NCBI GenBank assembly: GCA_018266055.1
Contig: JAFDYT010000005.1
Span: 558,001-622,000 of the forward strand
DNA length: 64,000 nucleotides
Reading direction: 5' to 3'
From: Bacteroidota bacterium
GTDB lineage: Bacteria > Bacteroidota > Bacteroidia > Cytophagales > Cyclobacteriaceae
The notes below the pieces were generated by a model that saw only the letters and a list, made by a program, of their open reading frames with translations, was not told where the DNA came from and ran no database searches. This document shows, in pieces, positions 26,467-35,672 of this stretch. Position numbers and translations under genes: made by a program. Positions within the stretch are counted from its first letter, which is position 1. Every line of letters starts with the position of its first letter.

Positions 26467-27146
26467 TGATCTCTTCTGCGGTGCTGATGACGGTTTTTGT
26501 TGAACGGACGATTGCCACGGTTGCGGTTATCACCGCCGCGGTTCTCGCGCGGATTTCCTTCGGGGCGCAATTTCTTTTTCTCACGATACAACTTCTCAAA
26601 CAAATTGTCTTCGCGCACTTTGTCGAGGTTCAACGTCAGTTTTCCTTTTGAAAGGAGTGCAATATCTTTTACAATCACCGAATCATCCAGGGTTTCTTTG
26701 TTCCAGTTGCTGTAAAACGTCTTCATCAGTTTGCCGAGATAGATCGTCGCTTCTTCACGCTCTTGCGGATCTTCTTTTTTGATGGCTTCGGCTACAAGCC
26801 GCTCTATGTTTTTGCCGTAGTGTTTGAAGCGCACGTCGCTCTGCGGATATTCCATTTTGCGCGGCTTCTTGAAAAGTATAGTGCGATCGGGTGTGGTAAA
26901 TGGATTGTCGATGTCGAGGTTGAAGTCGGCAATGATGTAAAGATCGTCCCACATGCGTTGCGGATTCTCGTGCGCTTCTTTTACCACCGGCGCCAATTGC
27001 TTGATGAGTTCAATCAGTGTGGTGGCCATCTTGGTGCGCTTTTCCTTTTCAGGAATAGTGCGGATGTAGTTTACCAGTTTCTGTACGTTGCGGCCATACT
27101 CTTTCAGAATAATCGCCTCACGCTGGGTATTGTATTCTCCGATCAT
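26463..27146 (-). CDS. DUF4290 protein with basic C-terminal tail
   Basis: 227 residues. It matches the Bacteroidota-specific DUF4290 family: YNTQREAIILKEYGRNVQKL at the N-terminus, then AHENPQRMWDDLYIIADF and a helical core. The last 35 residues form a low-complexity Arg/Asn/Gly-rich tail (NRGGDNRNRGNRPFNKNRHQ) that suggests RNA or nucleic-acid binding; that is inference. The function is not established. It is translationally coupled to murA (4-nt overlap), which hints at a link with cell-envelope synthesis. Cytoplasmic. Confidence 0.88.
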   Translation of the reverse strand: MIGEYNTQREAIILKEYGRNVQKLVNYIRTIPEKEKRTKMATTLIELIKQLAPVVKEAHENPQRMWDDLYIIADFNLDIDNPFTTPDRTILFKKPRKMEYPQSDVRFKHYGKNIERLVAEAIKKEDPQEREEATIYLGKLMKTFYSNWNKETLDDSVIVKDIALLSKGKLTLNLDKVREDNLFEKLYREKKKLRPEGNPRENRGGDNRNRGNRPFNKNRHQHRRRDQ

Positions 27147-27191
27147 AATCGTGTTTGAGTGATTGGCTCTGAGATGATTGAGCCAAATGAT

Positions 27192-29456
27192 TTAATTCTC
27201 ATGAATCTTCAACTTGGCAAAGCTAAGCAATAAGGTCTTTTCTCCAAAATCGGCGAAATGGATCCTGGCTTTGCGTTCGGCACCCAATTCCTCCAGTTTC
27301 ACCACCGTGCCGAAGCCAAACTTGGGGTGCTCTACTTTCATTCCTTCTTTCAGGCTGCGTGTGTCGCTGGGCGTGAAATCTACCGGCGGTTTGTAGGCCG
27401 TAGGAGTTTTCTTCACGATGGGTTGTGAGCTTACGGTTTTCTTCATGCCGCTCACAAAATTTTTGGCGTAGTTAGGATTCGGAGAATACGAATCGTTGCC
27501 ACTAAACCGCGAACTTACTTTTACATAGCGCTGATCAAGGTCGTCGAGGAAACGGCTGGGTTCACAATTTTTCAACCGACCAAACCGATAGCGCGACGTG
27601 GCATAGGAGAGAAACAATTTTTTCTGGGCGCGTGTGATGGCTACATAAAAAAGCCGCCGCTCTTCTTCAAGTTCCGCGCGACTGCTCAGCATCATTTGCG
27701 ACGGAAACAAATCTTCTTCCAGGCCTACGATGTACACGTTCTTGAACTCCAGACCTTTCGCCATATGAATGGTCATCAGCGTCACCTTGTCGGGATCATT
27801 GTCTTTGTTTTCATCCTGACCGGTCACGAGTGAAACTTCCTGCAAAAATGCACCAAGGCTTTTGTCTTCTTTTTCAGGATCGTCAACAAATTCCTTGATC
27901 GCGTTGAGCAACTCCTGCACGTTTTCGTAGCGGCTTAATCCTTCAGCGGTTTTGTCTTCATAAAGTTCTTTGAGCAAGCCCGACGACTTAGCGATTTCAA
28001 AAGCCGCTTCGTATGCATCTTTGTTTTGAATTTCTACACCAAAACGTTTGATCTTTGTAACAAAATCTTCAATAGGTCCGGACGATCTGCCGCCAAGGAA
28101 AGAGGTGACATTCTCCAACACTTCCCAAATGGAAATGGCGTGATCATTAGCGGCTACCACAATCTTGTCAATCGTAGTATCGCCGATGCCTCGCTTAGGT
28201 GTGTTGATGATTCGCCGAAAGGACGCTTCGTCCTGCTGATTCAATGAGTACCGCAGATAGGCGAGGAGGTCTTTGATTTCTTTGCGCTGATAAAATGACA
28301 ACCCGCCCACCACTTTATACTTCAGGTTCATTCGCCGTAAGGCCTCTTCAATCGAGCGGCTCTGGCTGTTGGTGCGATACAACACTACAAAGTCGCTGAG
28401 CGTGTATTGATGCTGCATCTTTTCCTCGAAAATAGAGGAGGCGACCAGGCGGCCTTCTTCGTTATCGGAGACAGATTTTATCAATTCGATAAGATGACCG
28501 TCTTCGTTCGACGTCCAGACGTTTTTGGGAAGTTGCGCTTTGTTTTTAGCGATGACCGAATTCGCAGCTTCTACAATCGTTTTGGTGGAGCGGTAGTTTT
28601 GCTCCAGCTTGATGATGCGAAGGTCAGGATAATCTTTTTCGAAATTAAGGATGTTGGAAATGTCGGCGCCTCGGAAACCGTAAATGCTTTGCGCATCGTC
28701 GCCCACTACGCACACATTCTGGTAACGGTTGGCCAGCTTTCGCACAATGAAGTACTGGCACAAGTTAGTATCCTGAAACTCGTCTACCAGCACATACTGA
28801 ATGCGCTGCTGGTATTTGTTGAGCACCTCAAGCTGCTCGCGAAAAAGTTTGTCGGTGTTGAAGAGCAGATCGTCAAAATCCATGGCGCCACTTTTAAAGC
28901 ACCGCAGCGAATACGCTTTGAAGATGTTGCCGATTTCGGGGCGCATGTTGCCTGCGTCGTCGCCCATCAGCATAGGGTTAGCGAGGTATTCCTGCCAACC
29001 GATTAATTTATTCTTTGCCGACGATATTCGATTATACACCAGGTTCGCCTTGTACTGAGTTTCATCCAACCCCATTTCTTTCACTACACTTTTGATAAGC
29101 GATTTGGAGTCGTCGGTATCGTAAATGGTAAAATTATTCGGATAACCCAGATGATGCGCTTCCGCACGTAGGATGCGTGCAAACACAGAGTGAAACGTTC
29201 CCATCCACAAATTACGCGCGTCTGATCCAACTACTTTTTCAATCCGGTCGCGCATTTCTTTGGCGGCTTTGTTGGTAAACGTAAGCGCCATGATGTTAAA
29301 CGGATCTACATTTTTTTCTTTGATCAGGTGAGCAATGCGGTAAGTGAGCACGCGTGTTTTGCCCGAACCGGCGCCGGCAATGATCATGCACGGACCCTCG
29401 GTGTTAAGCACGGCTTCGAGTTGTGGCTCGTTTAGCGTTTGTAAATAGTTATCCAT
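27192..29456 (-). CDS. UvrD/PcrA-type ATP-dependent DNA helicase
   Basis: 754 residues, typical PcrA/UvrD length. Motif I AGAGSGKTRVLTYR (Lys33), LVDEFQDTN near 226, VVGDDAQSIYGFRGA, LEQNYRSTKTIVEAAN, LMTIHMAKGLEFKNVYIVG and LFYVAITRAQKKL are all in order. A C-terminal Tudor-like segment (GMKVEHPKFGFGTVVKLEE) matches the PcrA tail that contacts RNA polymerase. It unwinds DNA 3'-5' in repair and in removing stalled polymerase. It lacks a nuclease domain, which separates it from the helicase-nuclease at 9.8 kb. Flanked by DUF4290 and a 137-nt divergent gap. Confidence 0.94.
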   Translation of the reverse strand: MDNYLQTLNEPQLEAVLNTEGPCMIIAGAGSGKTRVLTYRIAHLIKEKNVDPFNIMALTFTNKAAKEMRDRIEKVVGSDARNLWMGTFHSVFARILRAEAHHLGYPNNFTIYDTDDSKSLIKSVVKEMGLDETQYKANLVYNRISSAKNKLIGWQEYLANPMLMGDDAGNMRPEIGNIFKAYSLRCFKSGAMDFDDLLFNTDKLFREQLEVLNKYQQRIQYVLVDEFQDTNLCQYFIVRKLANRYQNVCVVGDDAQSIYGFRGADISNILNFEKDYPDLRIIKLEQNYRSTKTIVEAANSVIAKNKAQLPKNVWTSNEDGHLIELIKSVSDNEEGRLVASSIFEEKMQHQYTLSDFVVLYRTNSQSRSIEEALRRMNLKYKVVGGLSFYQRKEIKDLLAYLRYSLNQQDEASFRRIINTPKRGIGDTTIDKIVVAANDHAISIWEVLENVTSFLGGRSSGPIEDFVTKIKRFGVEIQNKDAYEAAFEIAKSSGLLKELYEDKTAEGLSRYENVQELLNAIKEFVDDPEKEDKSLGAFLQEVSLVTGQDENKDNDPDKVTLMTIHMAKGLEFKNVYIVGLEEDLFPSQMMLSSRAELEEERRLFYVAITRAQKKLFLSYATSRYRFGRLKNCEPSRFLDDLDQRYVKVSSRFSGNDSYSPNPNYAKNFVSGMKKTVSSQPIVKKTPTAYKPPVDFTPSDTRSLKEGMKVEHPKFGFGTVVKLEELGAERKARIHFADFGEKTLLLSFAKLKIHEN

Positions 29457-29593
29457 AAATCAACCTGCAAGTTAAAGGTCAATCGCCTAAGGCCGATGAT
29501 TATTTCGGTTTAATTTTGCTTTAATTTTTGGATGGTCTTGCTGGTCGGCAACGCTGAAAATTACCTTGGTTTGGGTGTTATCTTTAGCTTCGA

Positions 29594-30136
29594 ATGAAAC
29601 CTGAATTTTTACACACAGAAAAGAAAGAATCGTTTTCGTCGTGGCGGTTTCGCACGCTCATGAATTGGTACCCGATGTACTTCGGCTCGGGCGGAAAGAT
29701 TTTATTCTGGGCAGCCGACGGTAGCGAAGTTCACCTCCGCCTCAGGTTGAATGTGTGGACGTACAATTATGTCGGGACGATCTTTGGCGGCAGCTTGTTT
29801 TCAGCGGCAGATCCTTTTTACATGCTCATGCTGTTTCGCTCGCTTGGACCATTGTTTGTAGTGTGGGATAAGTCGGCCAGCATCCGTTTTAGAAAGCCGG
29901 GGAAAACAACGCTTTACGCCAGGCTGCAAATCACTGAAGCGGATTTCGCTGAAATAAAGGAAGCCGTCAGTCAGAATGGCGAAACAACCCGAAATTTTAT
30001 TATTCAATGGAAGGATAAATACGGTGCGGTGCATGCCGAAATAGAAAGACAATGCTACATTGCAGATAAAGAATTTTACCAACAAAAGAAAGGCGAAACA
30101 CAACGCGCCCGACTTGATTTTAAAAACAGAAGCTGA
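29594..30136 (+). CDS. DUF4442 hotdog-fold (thioesterase-like) protein
   Basis: 180 residues. The profile is that of DUF4442/YiiD_C proteins: [40 protein letters not shown] and [20 protein letters not shown], a hotdog fold related to acyl-CoA thioesterases. A catalytic residue cannot be assigned confidently. Its stop overlaps the start of the DUF3109 gene by one base, so the two are coupled. A TATCTTTA sequence 8 nt before the start resembles the -7 element. Cytoplasmic. Confidence 0.82.
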   Translation: MKPEFLHTEKKESFSSWRFRTLMNWYPMYFGSGGKILFWAADGSEVHLRLRLNVWTYNYVGTIFGGSLFSAADPFYMLMLFRSLGPLFVVWDKSASIRFRKPGKTTLYARLQITEADFAEIKEAVSQNGETTRNFIIQWKDKYGAVHAEIERQCYIADKEFYQQKKGETQRARLDFKNRS

Positions 30137-30708
30137 TGATTAAAGTAGGAGAGGTTTTAGTTTCGGACGACATCGCCAAAGTTGAGTTTGTCTGTCATCT
30201 TGAAAAATGCAAAGGCGCCTGCTGTGTAGAGGGGGACCTCGGCGCACCACTGGAGGAAGATGAACTGGAAGTGATGGAAAAAATTCAGAAAAAGGTGAAG
30301 CCTTACCTCACGCCTGACGGATTGAAAAGCATTGAAGAGCAGGGACCTTATATTCTTGACGAAGACGGCGATTACTCTACGCCCACCATTGAAGGCCGCG
30401 AGTGTGCCTATGCTCATTACGATAAACAGGGCGTGCTCAAATGCGGCATAGAGCAGGCTTACCTTGACGGAAAGATCAAGTACCGCAAACCGATCTCGTG
30501 CCACTTGTACCCCATTCGCATCACAAAAAAGAAAAACTTCGAGGCCGTGAATTACCACGAGTGGAGCATCTGCTCGGCGGCTTGCGCCTTTGGCGAATCA
30601 TTGAAGGTGCCGTTGTATAAATTTTTGAAAGAACCTCTGATCAGAAAATACGGCGAGGCGTGGTACGAAGAATTGGTCACTAAAATTGAACAGAAAGATA
30701 AGCGCTGA
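30136..30708 (+). CDS. DUF3109 cysteine-rich protein
   Basis: 190 residues. DUF3109 family, functionally unassigned, with multiple conserved cysteines that suggest a metal or Fe-S site: [20 protein letters not shown] near residue 20, [26 protein letters not shown] and [11 protein letters not shown]. It resembles the YkgJ proteins in having a CxxCC-type cluster. The start TGATG overlaps the DUF4442 stop. A strong bidirectional terminator follows 48 nt later. Confidence 0.87.
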   Translation: MIKVGEVLVSDDIAKVEFVCHLEKCKGACCVEGDLGAPLEEDELEVMEKIQKKVKPYLTPDGLKSIEEQGPYILDEDGDYSTPTIEGRECAYAHYDKQGVLKCGIEQAYLDGKIKYRKPISCHLYPIRITKKKNFEAVNYHEWSICSAACAFGESLKVPLYKFLKEPLIRKYGEAWYEELVTKIEQKDKR

Positions 30709-30756
30709 TCTTCTCAAGGAATTTATCGGCTGACACGATTCAAAGGAAAAGCCAAC

Positions 30757-30788
30757 AAAAAAGCCCGAAGGAAACTCCGGGCTTTTTT
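30757..30788. terminator. Bidirectional Rho-independent terminator
   Basis: Perfect 11-bp complementarity AAAAAAGCCCG/CGGGCTTTTTT around a 10-nt loop, giving T-runs on both strands. It ends the DUF4442-DUF3109 unit on the plus strand and the rpsF-rpsR-rplI operon on the minus strand. Confidence 0.9.
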
Positions 30789-30807
30789 AATTTGAAAATC
30801 GAACCGA

Positions 30808-31251
30808 TTACTCGGCTACCACCTTCACCTGAATGTTGTGCTTCACTTCTTTGTGGAGATCCAACAGTGCAGTGTAAGTGCCTAATTCTTTAGGTTGCTC
30901 TTTGAAGCTGATCTTCTTACGATCTACTTCAAAGCCTTTTGCTTTCAGGGCATCGCTTACTTGCAGGGCAGTCACAGCACCGAAAATTCTTCCGGTTTCG
31001 CCAGCCTTGGTTCCGATCTCGATAGTCAGCTCACCAATTTTTGCGGCCAGTGTTTCTGCATCTTGCTTCAGCTTAGCTGCTTTGTGAGCCGCCTGACGGA
31101 TGTCTTCGGCTACTTTTCTTTTGTTAGGCTCGTTGGCAATCAAAGCCACGCCTGTAGGGATGAGGTAGTTACGGCCATATCCGGCTTTCACTTTCACGGT
31201 ATCGTTTTTGTAACCCAGCCCTGTTACGTCTTGTGTCAAAATAACTTCCAT
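30808..31251 (-). CDS. rplI: 50S ribosomal protein bL9
   Basis: 147 residues. The N-terminal domain MEVILTQDVTGLGYKNDTVK with the GYGRNYLIPTGVA signature, the long connecting helix and the C-terminal domain (GETGRIFGAVTALQVSDAL) are all present. Last gene of the rpsF-rpsR-rplI operon, 20 nt after rpsR, followed by the terminator at 30757-30788. Binds 23S rRNA at the base of the L1 stalk. Confidence 0.98.
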   Translation of the reverse strand: MEVILTQDVTGLGYKNDTVKVKAGYGRNYLIPTGVALIANEPNKRKVAEDIRQAAHKAAKLKQDAETLAAKIGELTIEIGTKAGETGRIFGAVTALQVSDALKAKGFEVDRKKISFKEQPKELGTYTALLDLHKEVKHNIQVKVVAE

Positions 31252-31271
31252 AGTATTTACAAGGTTTTAGG

Positions 31272-31523
31272 TTATTTCATTTGGTCAGCCAGGTAAGGCA
31301 GAATAGCAATGTGGCGTGCGCGTTTTACGGCTTGCGACACTTTCTTCTGGAATTTCCAGCTCGTGCCAGTAAGTCTGCGGGGCAACAGTTTGCCTTGTTC
31401 GTTGATAAATTTCAACAAGAAATCAGGGTCTTTGTAATCAATGTACTTGATCCCGTTCTTTTTAAAGCGGCAGTATTTAGGTTTAATCTCTGCGCGCTTA
31501 ATAGGTTCGTTCATCAGTGTCAT
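31272..31523 (-). CDS. rpsR: 30S ribosomal protein bS18
   Basis: 83 residues. Diagnostic [20 protein letters not shown] and [20 protein letters not shown]. One N-terminal cysteine remains. The ATG overlaps the rpsF stop by 4 nt (ATGA). Partner of S6 on the 30S platform. Confidence 0.98.
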   Translation of the reverse strand: MTLMNEPIKRAEIKPKYCRFKKNGIKYIDYKDPDFLLKFINEQGKLLPRRLTGTSWKFQKKVSQAVKRARHIAILPYLADQMK

Positions 31524-31903
31524 GCTTCAGCTCCCTCTCTTTTTTTGGTGGTAGTAGTCTTTTTGGTGCGGTTGAATTCGCCTTTGCGGCGACGAGCGTT
31601 GTACAATACAGCGTGCTTGTCGAGCACGGTAGTAAGGAAGCGCATTACCGATTCATCGCGTCTGAATTCGGTTTCCAGCGTATTGATGATGCCGGTGTTC
31701 TCTGTCGTAAATTCGATCAGGTTGTAAAAGCCGGTAGACTTGTTTTGGATGGGATAAGCCATCTTTTTAAGTCCCCATTGCTCTACGTTGATGACCTCGG
31801 CTTTGCCTTTGGTCAACACCTTTTTGAATTTCTCGACAGCATCCTTTGCCTGATCTTCAGACAAAACGGGATTGAGAATGAATACTGTCTCGTAGTTTTT
31901 CAT
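31520..31903 (-). CDS. rpsF: 30S ribosomal protein bS6
   Basis: 127 residues. Ferredoxin-like S6 fold: [40 protein letters not shown], and a Lys/Thr-rich tail. First gene of the ribosomal operon; a canonical promoter lies 29-59 nt upstream. It is translationally coupled to rpsR. In most bacteria the S6:S18 pair can regulate this operon through a leader RNA structure. I could not identify such a structure with confidence here. Confidence 0.98.
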   Translation of the reverse strand: MKNYETVFILNPVLSEDQAKDAVEKFKKVLTKGKAEVINVEQWGLKKMAYPIQNKSTGFYNLIEFTTENTGIINTLETEFRRDESVMRFLTTVLDKHAVLYNARRRKGEFNRTKKTTTTKKREGAEA

Positions 31904-31931
31904 GGGTTAAACAATTATTTTAAATGGGCTG

Positions 31932-31962
31932 CAAAGGTAGGAAACGGAACTGGAACAGCCAA
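31932..31962 (-). promoter_or_regulatory. Canonical Bacteroidota promoter of the rpsF operon
   Basis: Minus strand: TTG (31960-31962), 20-nt spacer, TACCTTTG (31932-31939). This matches TTG-N19-21-TAnnTTTG exactly and places the transcription start about 20-25 nt before the rpsF ATG. Confidence 0.8.
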
Positions 31963-32022
31963 AAAGAGTTTGAAACAAAGATTAAGCCCCTTAAAACTCC
32001 TTTTATAAGAGGAATTCTGGGG

Positions 32023-32377
32023 TCAATAGGCCCTTTGACGAACCCCTTCTTTTTCGATGACCGTAAAATGGCCCTCCATTTTTAAATTTTTGTCCTCAAG
32101 AAGGGTGATTAGCATTAATCCTGCTTCCTCTGGCCTTTCTCCTTTGAACCGAAAGAAAATTACTGATGGAGGCCTTTGGTTTCCATATTTGAATAGCAAC
32201 TCTCCATAGTCTTTATCAAAGGTCAAGATAATAAGAATGGTTAGCCTGTGCTTTTTCAATGACCTCACGATCCGAAATACCAGGAAATGATTCAGCAACA
32301 CTTGAAATGGAGTATCCAGCTTTGCGTAGGAGGTCGATACTGGGAAAAGGAAAATTTTCGTTGGCCAAAAATTGCAT
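32023..32377 (-). pseudogene. DUF5615 (PIN-like) toxin of a DUF433/DUF5615 module, frameshifted
   Basis: From ATG at 32377 the frame gives 53 codons with the DUF5615 N-terminus (MQFLANENFPFPSIDLLRKA, later GISDREVIEKAQANH) and then stops at 32216-32218. The rest of the family profile (ILTFDKDYGELLF, PPSVIFFRFKG, down to 32023) continues in the +1 frame. Removing one base between about 32238 and 32256 joins the halves as EKAQAN-ILIILTFDKD. The likely lesion is a single-base insertion near the CC at 32239-32240 or the five-A run at 32252-32256. DUF5615 proteins are PIN-like nucleases paired with DUF433 antitoxins; the acidic Asp of LTFDKD is in the detached half. The start overlaps the antitoxin stop by one base (TAATG). 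Confidence 0.8.
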
Positions 32378-32613
32378 TATGCACTTTTAGGAAAGGGAAA
32401 ATACAATTCGTTTTCGATGCAATCTTTCAAATAGGCAAAAACAGCTTTCAGATCGTTTTCAGTTAATTTCGGGTAGCTATCAAAAATCATTTTTTCTGTC
32501 CAGCCGTTGGACAATAAATCCAGGATCAATTCTACCGAAACACGCGTTCCCTTGATGGTTGGCTTTCCCAGCAAGACATCGTTGTTAGATACGATATGAT
32601 CTTTCCAATTCAT
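32377..32613 (-). CDS. DUF433 antitoxin
   Basis: 78 residues. DUF433 signature: PTIKGTRVSVELILDLLSNG, EKMIFDSYPKLTENDLKAVF and a C-terminal segment. The winged-helix-like fold resembles DNA-binding antitoxins. Paired with the overlapping, frameshifted DUF5615 gene. With the toxin broken, the antitoxin would be a relic, or could still act in trans on related toxins. Confidence 0.88.
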   Translation of the reverse strand: MNWKDHIVSNNDVLLGKPTIKGTRVSVELILDLLSNGWTEKMIFDSYPKLTENDLKAVFAYLKDCIENELYFPFPKSA

Positions 32614-32642
32614 GAGCCAAAGATATTAAATATTTACCCCGC

Positions 32643-33053
32643 TTAATACCCAAACACCGCTTTAACCGCTTCCCTGGCCAGTTGCTCGTCGTCGGCTTCG
32701 GGCAAACCGCTTACACCAAGACCTCCGATTACTTGTCCATTTTGAATCAGCGGCACGCCGCCACCAAAGCCGGTAATCCGCTCATCGCCCCAAAAGGCGG
32801 GATTATCTTTTCCGCGCATGCGCTCACCCATTTTGCTTGTGTCTGAACGATCACATGCGGAAGTGTAGGCTTTGTTTTGCGCGATCCTTGAAGCGGCAGG
32901 GCTCGTCCCGTCCATCCTAATAAAAGCGATCAGCTCGCCTTCGGGGCCACAGACGGCAACGGCTACTGCCTTATTGTTTTTGGTCACCTGCTCTACGCAA
33001 TGGTTGAGCAACTTTTGAGCTTCGACCGCACTGACCTTATTGATGGTGTACAT
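32643..33053 (-). CDS. GlcG/HbpS family heme-binding-like protein
   Basis: 136 residues. The GlcG/HbpS profile is clear: a cavity-forming fold with VAVAVCGPEGELIAFIRMDG, AQNKAYTSACDRSDTSKMG and GGVPLIQNGQVIGGLGVSGL. Family members bind heme or related small molecules, or assist glycolate oxidase; the ligand here is unknown. It has no signal peptide, so it is cytoplasmic, unlike HbpS. It lies 12 nt downstream of the purB stop, so cotranscription with purB is likely. Confidence 0.88.
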   Translation of the reverse strand: MYTINKVSAVEAQKLLNHCVEQVTKNNKAVAVAVCGPEGELIAFIRMDGTSPAASRIAQNKAYTSACDRSDTSKMGERMRGKDNPAFWGDERITGFGGGVPLIQNGQVIGGLGVSGLPEADDEQLAREAVKAVFGY

Positions 33054-33065
33054 TTTATGCTTTGA

Positions 33066-34412
33066 TTAGATGATGCCTGTGTAATTATAAGGACTAATCT
33101 TTTTCAGTTTTTCTTTCAACGCGCTGTCCACCGCCAGTTGATCGATGAATTGGTGAATCGATTGCTGGGTGATCTTCTCATTTTTACGTGTGAGTTCCTT
33201 TAGTGCTTCATAGGGATTAGGAAAGCCCTCCTTGCGCAAAATGGTCTGAATAGCTTCGGCCACCACGGCCCAGTTTTCGTCGAGGTCATGGTCAATGGCC
33301 GCTTTGTTCAGTTCCAGTTTATTTATTCCTTTTTGCAATGACTTGAGCGCAATCCACGTATGCGCCATCGGCACGCCAATGTTTCTCAATACTGTAGAGT
33401 CAGTGAGGTCGCGCTGTAGTCTTGAAATGGGCAGCTTTGCTGCGAGGTGCTCAAACAAGGCATTGGCTAGTCCAAAGTTTCCTTCGGCATTTTCAAAGTC
33501 GATTGGGTTTACCTTATGTGGCATGGCGCTGCTGCCTACTTCCCCGGCTTTGATTTTTTGTTTGAAATAATTCATCGCCACATATTGCCACACGTCGCGG
33601 CTGTAGTCGATAAGAATGGTGTTGATTCGTTTGAGGTTATCAAACTGCGCCGCCAGGTTGTCGTAGTGTTCAATCTGCGTGGTCGGGTGGCTGCGTTCGA
33701 GTCCCAGGTATTTTTTTACAAACTGATTTCCAAAATCAACCCAGTTGATTTCAGGGTAGGCGATGTGGTGCGCGTTGAAGTTTCCTGTGGCGCCGCCAAA
33801 TTTGGCCGAATGAGGAATAGTTTTGAAAAGCTCCAACTGTTTTTTCAGGCGAGCACTGAATACCGCAATCTCTTTTCCCAGTCGCGTGGGCGAAGCCGGC
33901 TGCCCGTGTGTGCGGGCCAGCATCGAAATTTCTTTCCATGTTTCTGCTTGGTGGTCGAGCGAGGCCATGGTAGACGCAAGCGCAGGCAAGAATTCTTTTT
34001 CAAGAAATTCTTTCAGCAAAAGCGGAGTCGCTGTGTTGTTGATGTCTTGTGAGGTGAGCCCGAAGTGAATGAATTCTTTGAATTCCGAAAGGCCGCGTTG
34101 ATCAAATTCTTTTTTGATAAAATATTCTACGGCCTTTACATCATGGTTGGTTGTTTTTTCAATCGTCTTGATTTCCTGAGCCTGACCTTCGTCGAAAGTT
34201 TTGTAGATATCGCGCAGCGATTCGATCTTATCTTTTGGAAAACCCTTCAGTTCATTCAAAGGAAATTCGCAAAGCGCAATAAAATATTCCACTTCAACCA
34301 AAACACGGTAGCGTATGAGCGCCAGCTCTGAAAAATAATTGGTCAGCGGCTTGGCGGTTTCAAAATACCGCCCGTCGATCGGAGAAATAGCAGTAAGCTG
34401 GGTGAGTGACAT
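33066..34412 (-). CDS. purB: Adenylosuccinate lyase PurB
   Basis: 448 residues from ATG at 34412 (MSLTQLTAISPIDGRY). The frame is open 19 codons further upstream, but the added residues are not conserved. Signature SSAMPHKVNPIDFENAEGN (the fumarate-lyase loop with the catalytic Ser), THGQPASPTRLG and TTQIEHYDNLAAQ are intact. It acts twice in purine synthesis, releasing fumarate from SAICAR and from adenylosuccinate. The length matches the E. coli-type PurB. Upstream lies the divergent reductase gene. Confidence 0.97.
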   Translation of the reverse strand: MSLTQLTAISPIDGRYFETAKPLTNYFSELALIRYRVLVEVEYFIALCEFPLNELKGFPKDKIESLRDIYKTFDEGQAQEIKTIEKTTNHDVKAVEYFIKKEFDQRGLSEFKEFIHFGLTSQDINNTATPLLLKEFLEKEFLPALASTMASLDHQAETWKEISMLARTHGQPASPTRLGKEIAVFSARLKKQLELFKTIPHSAKFGGATGNFNAHHIAYPEINWVDFGNQFVKKYLGLERSHPTTQIEHYDNLAAQFDNLKRINTILIDYSRDVWQYVAMNYFKQKIKAGEVGSSAMPHKVNPIDFENAEGNFGLANALFEHLAAKLPISRLQRDLTDSTVLRNIGVPMAHTWIALKSLQKGINKLELNKAAIDHDLDENWAVVAEAIQTILRKEGFPNPYEALKELTRKNEKITQQSIHQFIDQLAVDSALKEKLKKISPYNYTGII

Positions 34413-34501
34413 AGGAGAATAAAACATAAAATTAACAAATAGCGAGAGATTGCCCAGAAGGGCAGTCATGGATCGGTCAGTGACTTTGTAAGAATGTTGA
34501 T

Positions 34502-34509
34502 TAACTTTG
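34502..34509 (+). promoter_or_regulatory. -7 box (TAACTTTG) for the PaaE-like reductase
   Basis: Exact TAnnTTTG match 39 nt before the ATG at 34549. A TTTG at 34485-34488 is only 13 nt upstream, too close for a canonical -33 element. Confidence 0.45.
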
Positions 34510-34548
34510 CGCCTCCTTTATTGTTTCATTGTTATTAATTGACTGATC

Positions 34549-35670
34549 ATGGCATTTGGATTATTTAAGAAGAGCCCCAAAAAACAAGAGACCCCCGTGG
34601 GGCCGCACTATCACGAGTTGGCGATTCACGATATTATCAAAGAAACCAAAGACGCAATCTCGATTGTGTTTGAAAACCCTACCTCAGGAAAACTGAATTA
34701 TAAATCCGGGCAATTTCTCACGTTGATTGCTAACGTAAATGGAAAGGAAGTGCGCCGTGCCTATTCCCTTTGCTCATCGCCTTTTGTAGATGAGCGGATG
34801 GCGGTGATGGTAAAGCGAGTGGATGGTGGATTGATGAGCAACTGGCTTCCGGATCATTTGAAAAAGGGCGATAAACTGAAAGTGCTTGAGCCGATGGGCC
34901 AGTTTACCACCGACTATGCTAAAGACAAGAAGCGGCATCTGGTGCTCTTTGCAGGTGGTAGTGGCATCACACCGATGATCTCTATTTTAAAAAGCCTGAG
35001 CACGCAAGAGCCCGAAAGCATTTGCTCGCTCATCTACTGTAACCGCGATATCGATAGTATCATTTTCAAAAATGAGTTGGATAAACTTCAGACTCAGTTT
35101 GAAGGACGCGTGCATGTGATTCATATCCTTGATAACGCGCCGATGAACTGGCAAGGATATTCAGGTCTTCTCAACAAAGAAATGCTCGTGAAGTTGTTCG
35201 AGCGCATTCCAAACTGGGGTCTTGATAAAACGACGTACCTCATGTGCGGTCCGGAAGGCATGATGAAAAATGTGGATACGCTATTAAGCGACCTTCACAT
35301 TCCTAAAGAAAAAATCTTCAAAGAGAGTTTCGTAGCTGGCGTTATCGATAAAGATAAAAAAGACGAACAGAAAGCAGCTACTTCGGCAGGCAACACAGCT
35401 CATGAAGTGACTATCCGTTACGACGGTCAGGAATATAAATTCAAGGTAGAGCCGAATCGCACAATTTTGGAAACGGCTCTTGATAAAGGAATTGATTTGC
35501 CCTACTCATGCCAAAGCGGGCTTTGTACCGCTTGCCGCGGAAAGGCCCTCTCCGGCAAAGTGAAACTTGACGAAGAGGAAGGCCTGTCGCAGTCAGAGCG
35601 CGCCGAAGGCTATGTGCTCACCTGCGTCGGTCACCCAATGTCCGACGACGTGGTGATTGAAATTGGTTAA
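34549..35670 (+). CDS. PaaE-like flavin reductase with C-terminal 2Fe-2S ferredoxin domain
   Basis: 373 residues. An FAD-binding barrel (RRAYSLCSSP near 65-75), an NAD(P)-binding domain (LFAGGSGITPMISIL; YLMCGPEGMM), and a plant-type 2Fe-2S domain with ligands Cys321, Cys326, Cys329 and Cys359 (SCQSGLCTAC ... LTC). This layout is that of PaaE and other oxygenase or desaturase reductases, passing electrons from NAD(P)H to an oxygenase partner. No paaABCD or desaturase gene is in the window, so the partner is encoded elsewhere and the paaE name is not justified. Stands alone between purB (divergent) and a convergent serine hydrolase 2 nt away. Confidence 0.88.
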   Translation: MAFGLFKKSPKKQETPVGPHYHELAIHDIIKETKDAISIVFENPTSGKLNYKSGQFLTLIANVNGKEVRRAYSLCSSPFVDERMAVMVKRVDGGLMSNWLPDHLKKGDKLKVLEPMGQFTTDYAKDKKRHLVLFAGGSGITPMISILKSLSTQEPESICSLIYCNRDIDSIIFKNELDKLQTQFEGRVHVIHILDNAPMNWQGYSGLLNKEMLVKLFERIPNWGLDKTTYLMCGPEGMMKNVDTLLSDLHIPKEKIFKESFVAGVIDKDKKDEQKAATSAGNTAHEVTIRYDGQEYKFKVEPNRTILETALDKGIDLPYSCQSGLCTACRGKALSGKVKLDEEEGLSQSERAEGYVLTCVGHPMSDDVVIEIG

Positions 35671-35672
35671 GG

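Noticed and set aside
32237-32256. Programmed ribosomal frameshift in the DUF5615 gene
   Set aside because: No known slippery heptamer or stop-codon +1 signal fits; a single-base insertion is simpler.
32216-32377. 53-codon stand-alone small protein at the start of the DUF5615 pseudogene
   Set aside because: It is the N-terminal half of a known family whose remainder continues in another frame, so a frameshift explains it better.
34485-34509. Full promoter for the PaaE-like reductase (TTTG plus TAACTTTG)
   Set aside because: The two elements are only 13 nt apart, too close for the 19-21 nt spacing; only the -7 box was kept.
34549-35670. True phenylacetate pathway gene paaE
   Set aside because: No other paa genes are present and the domain layout is shared by many oxygenase reductases.
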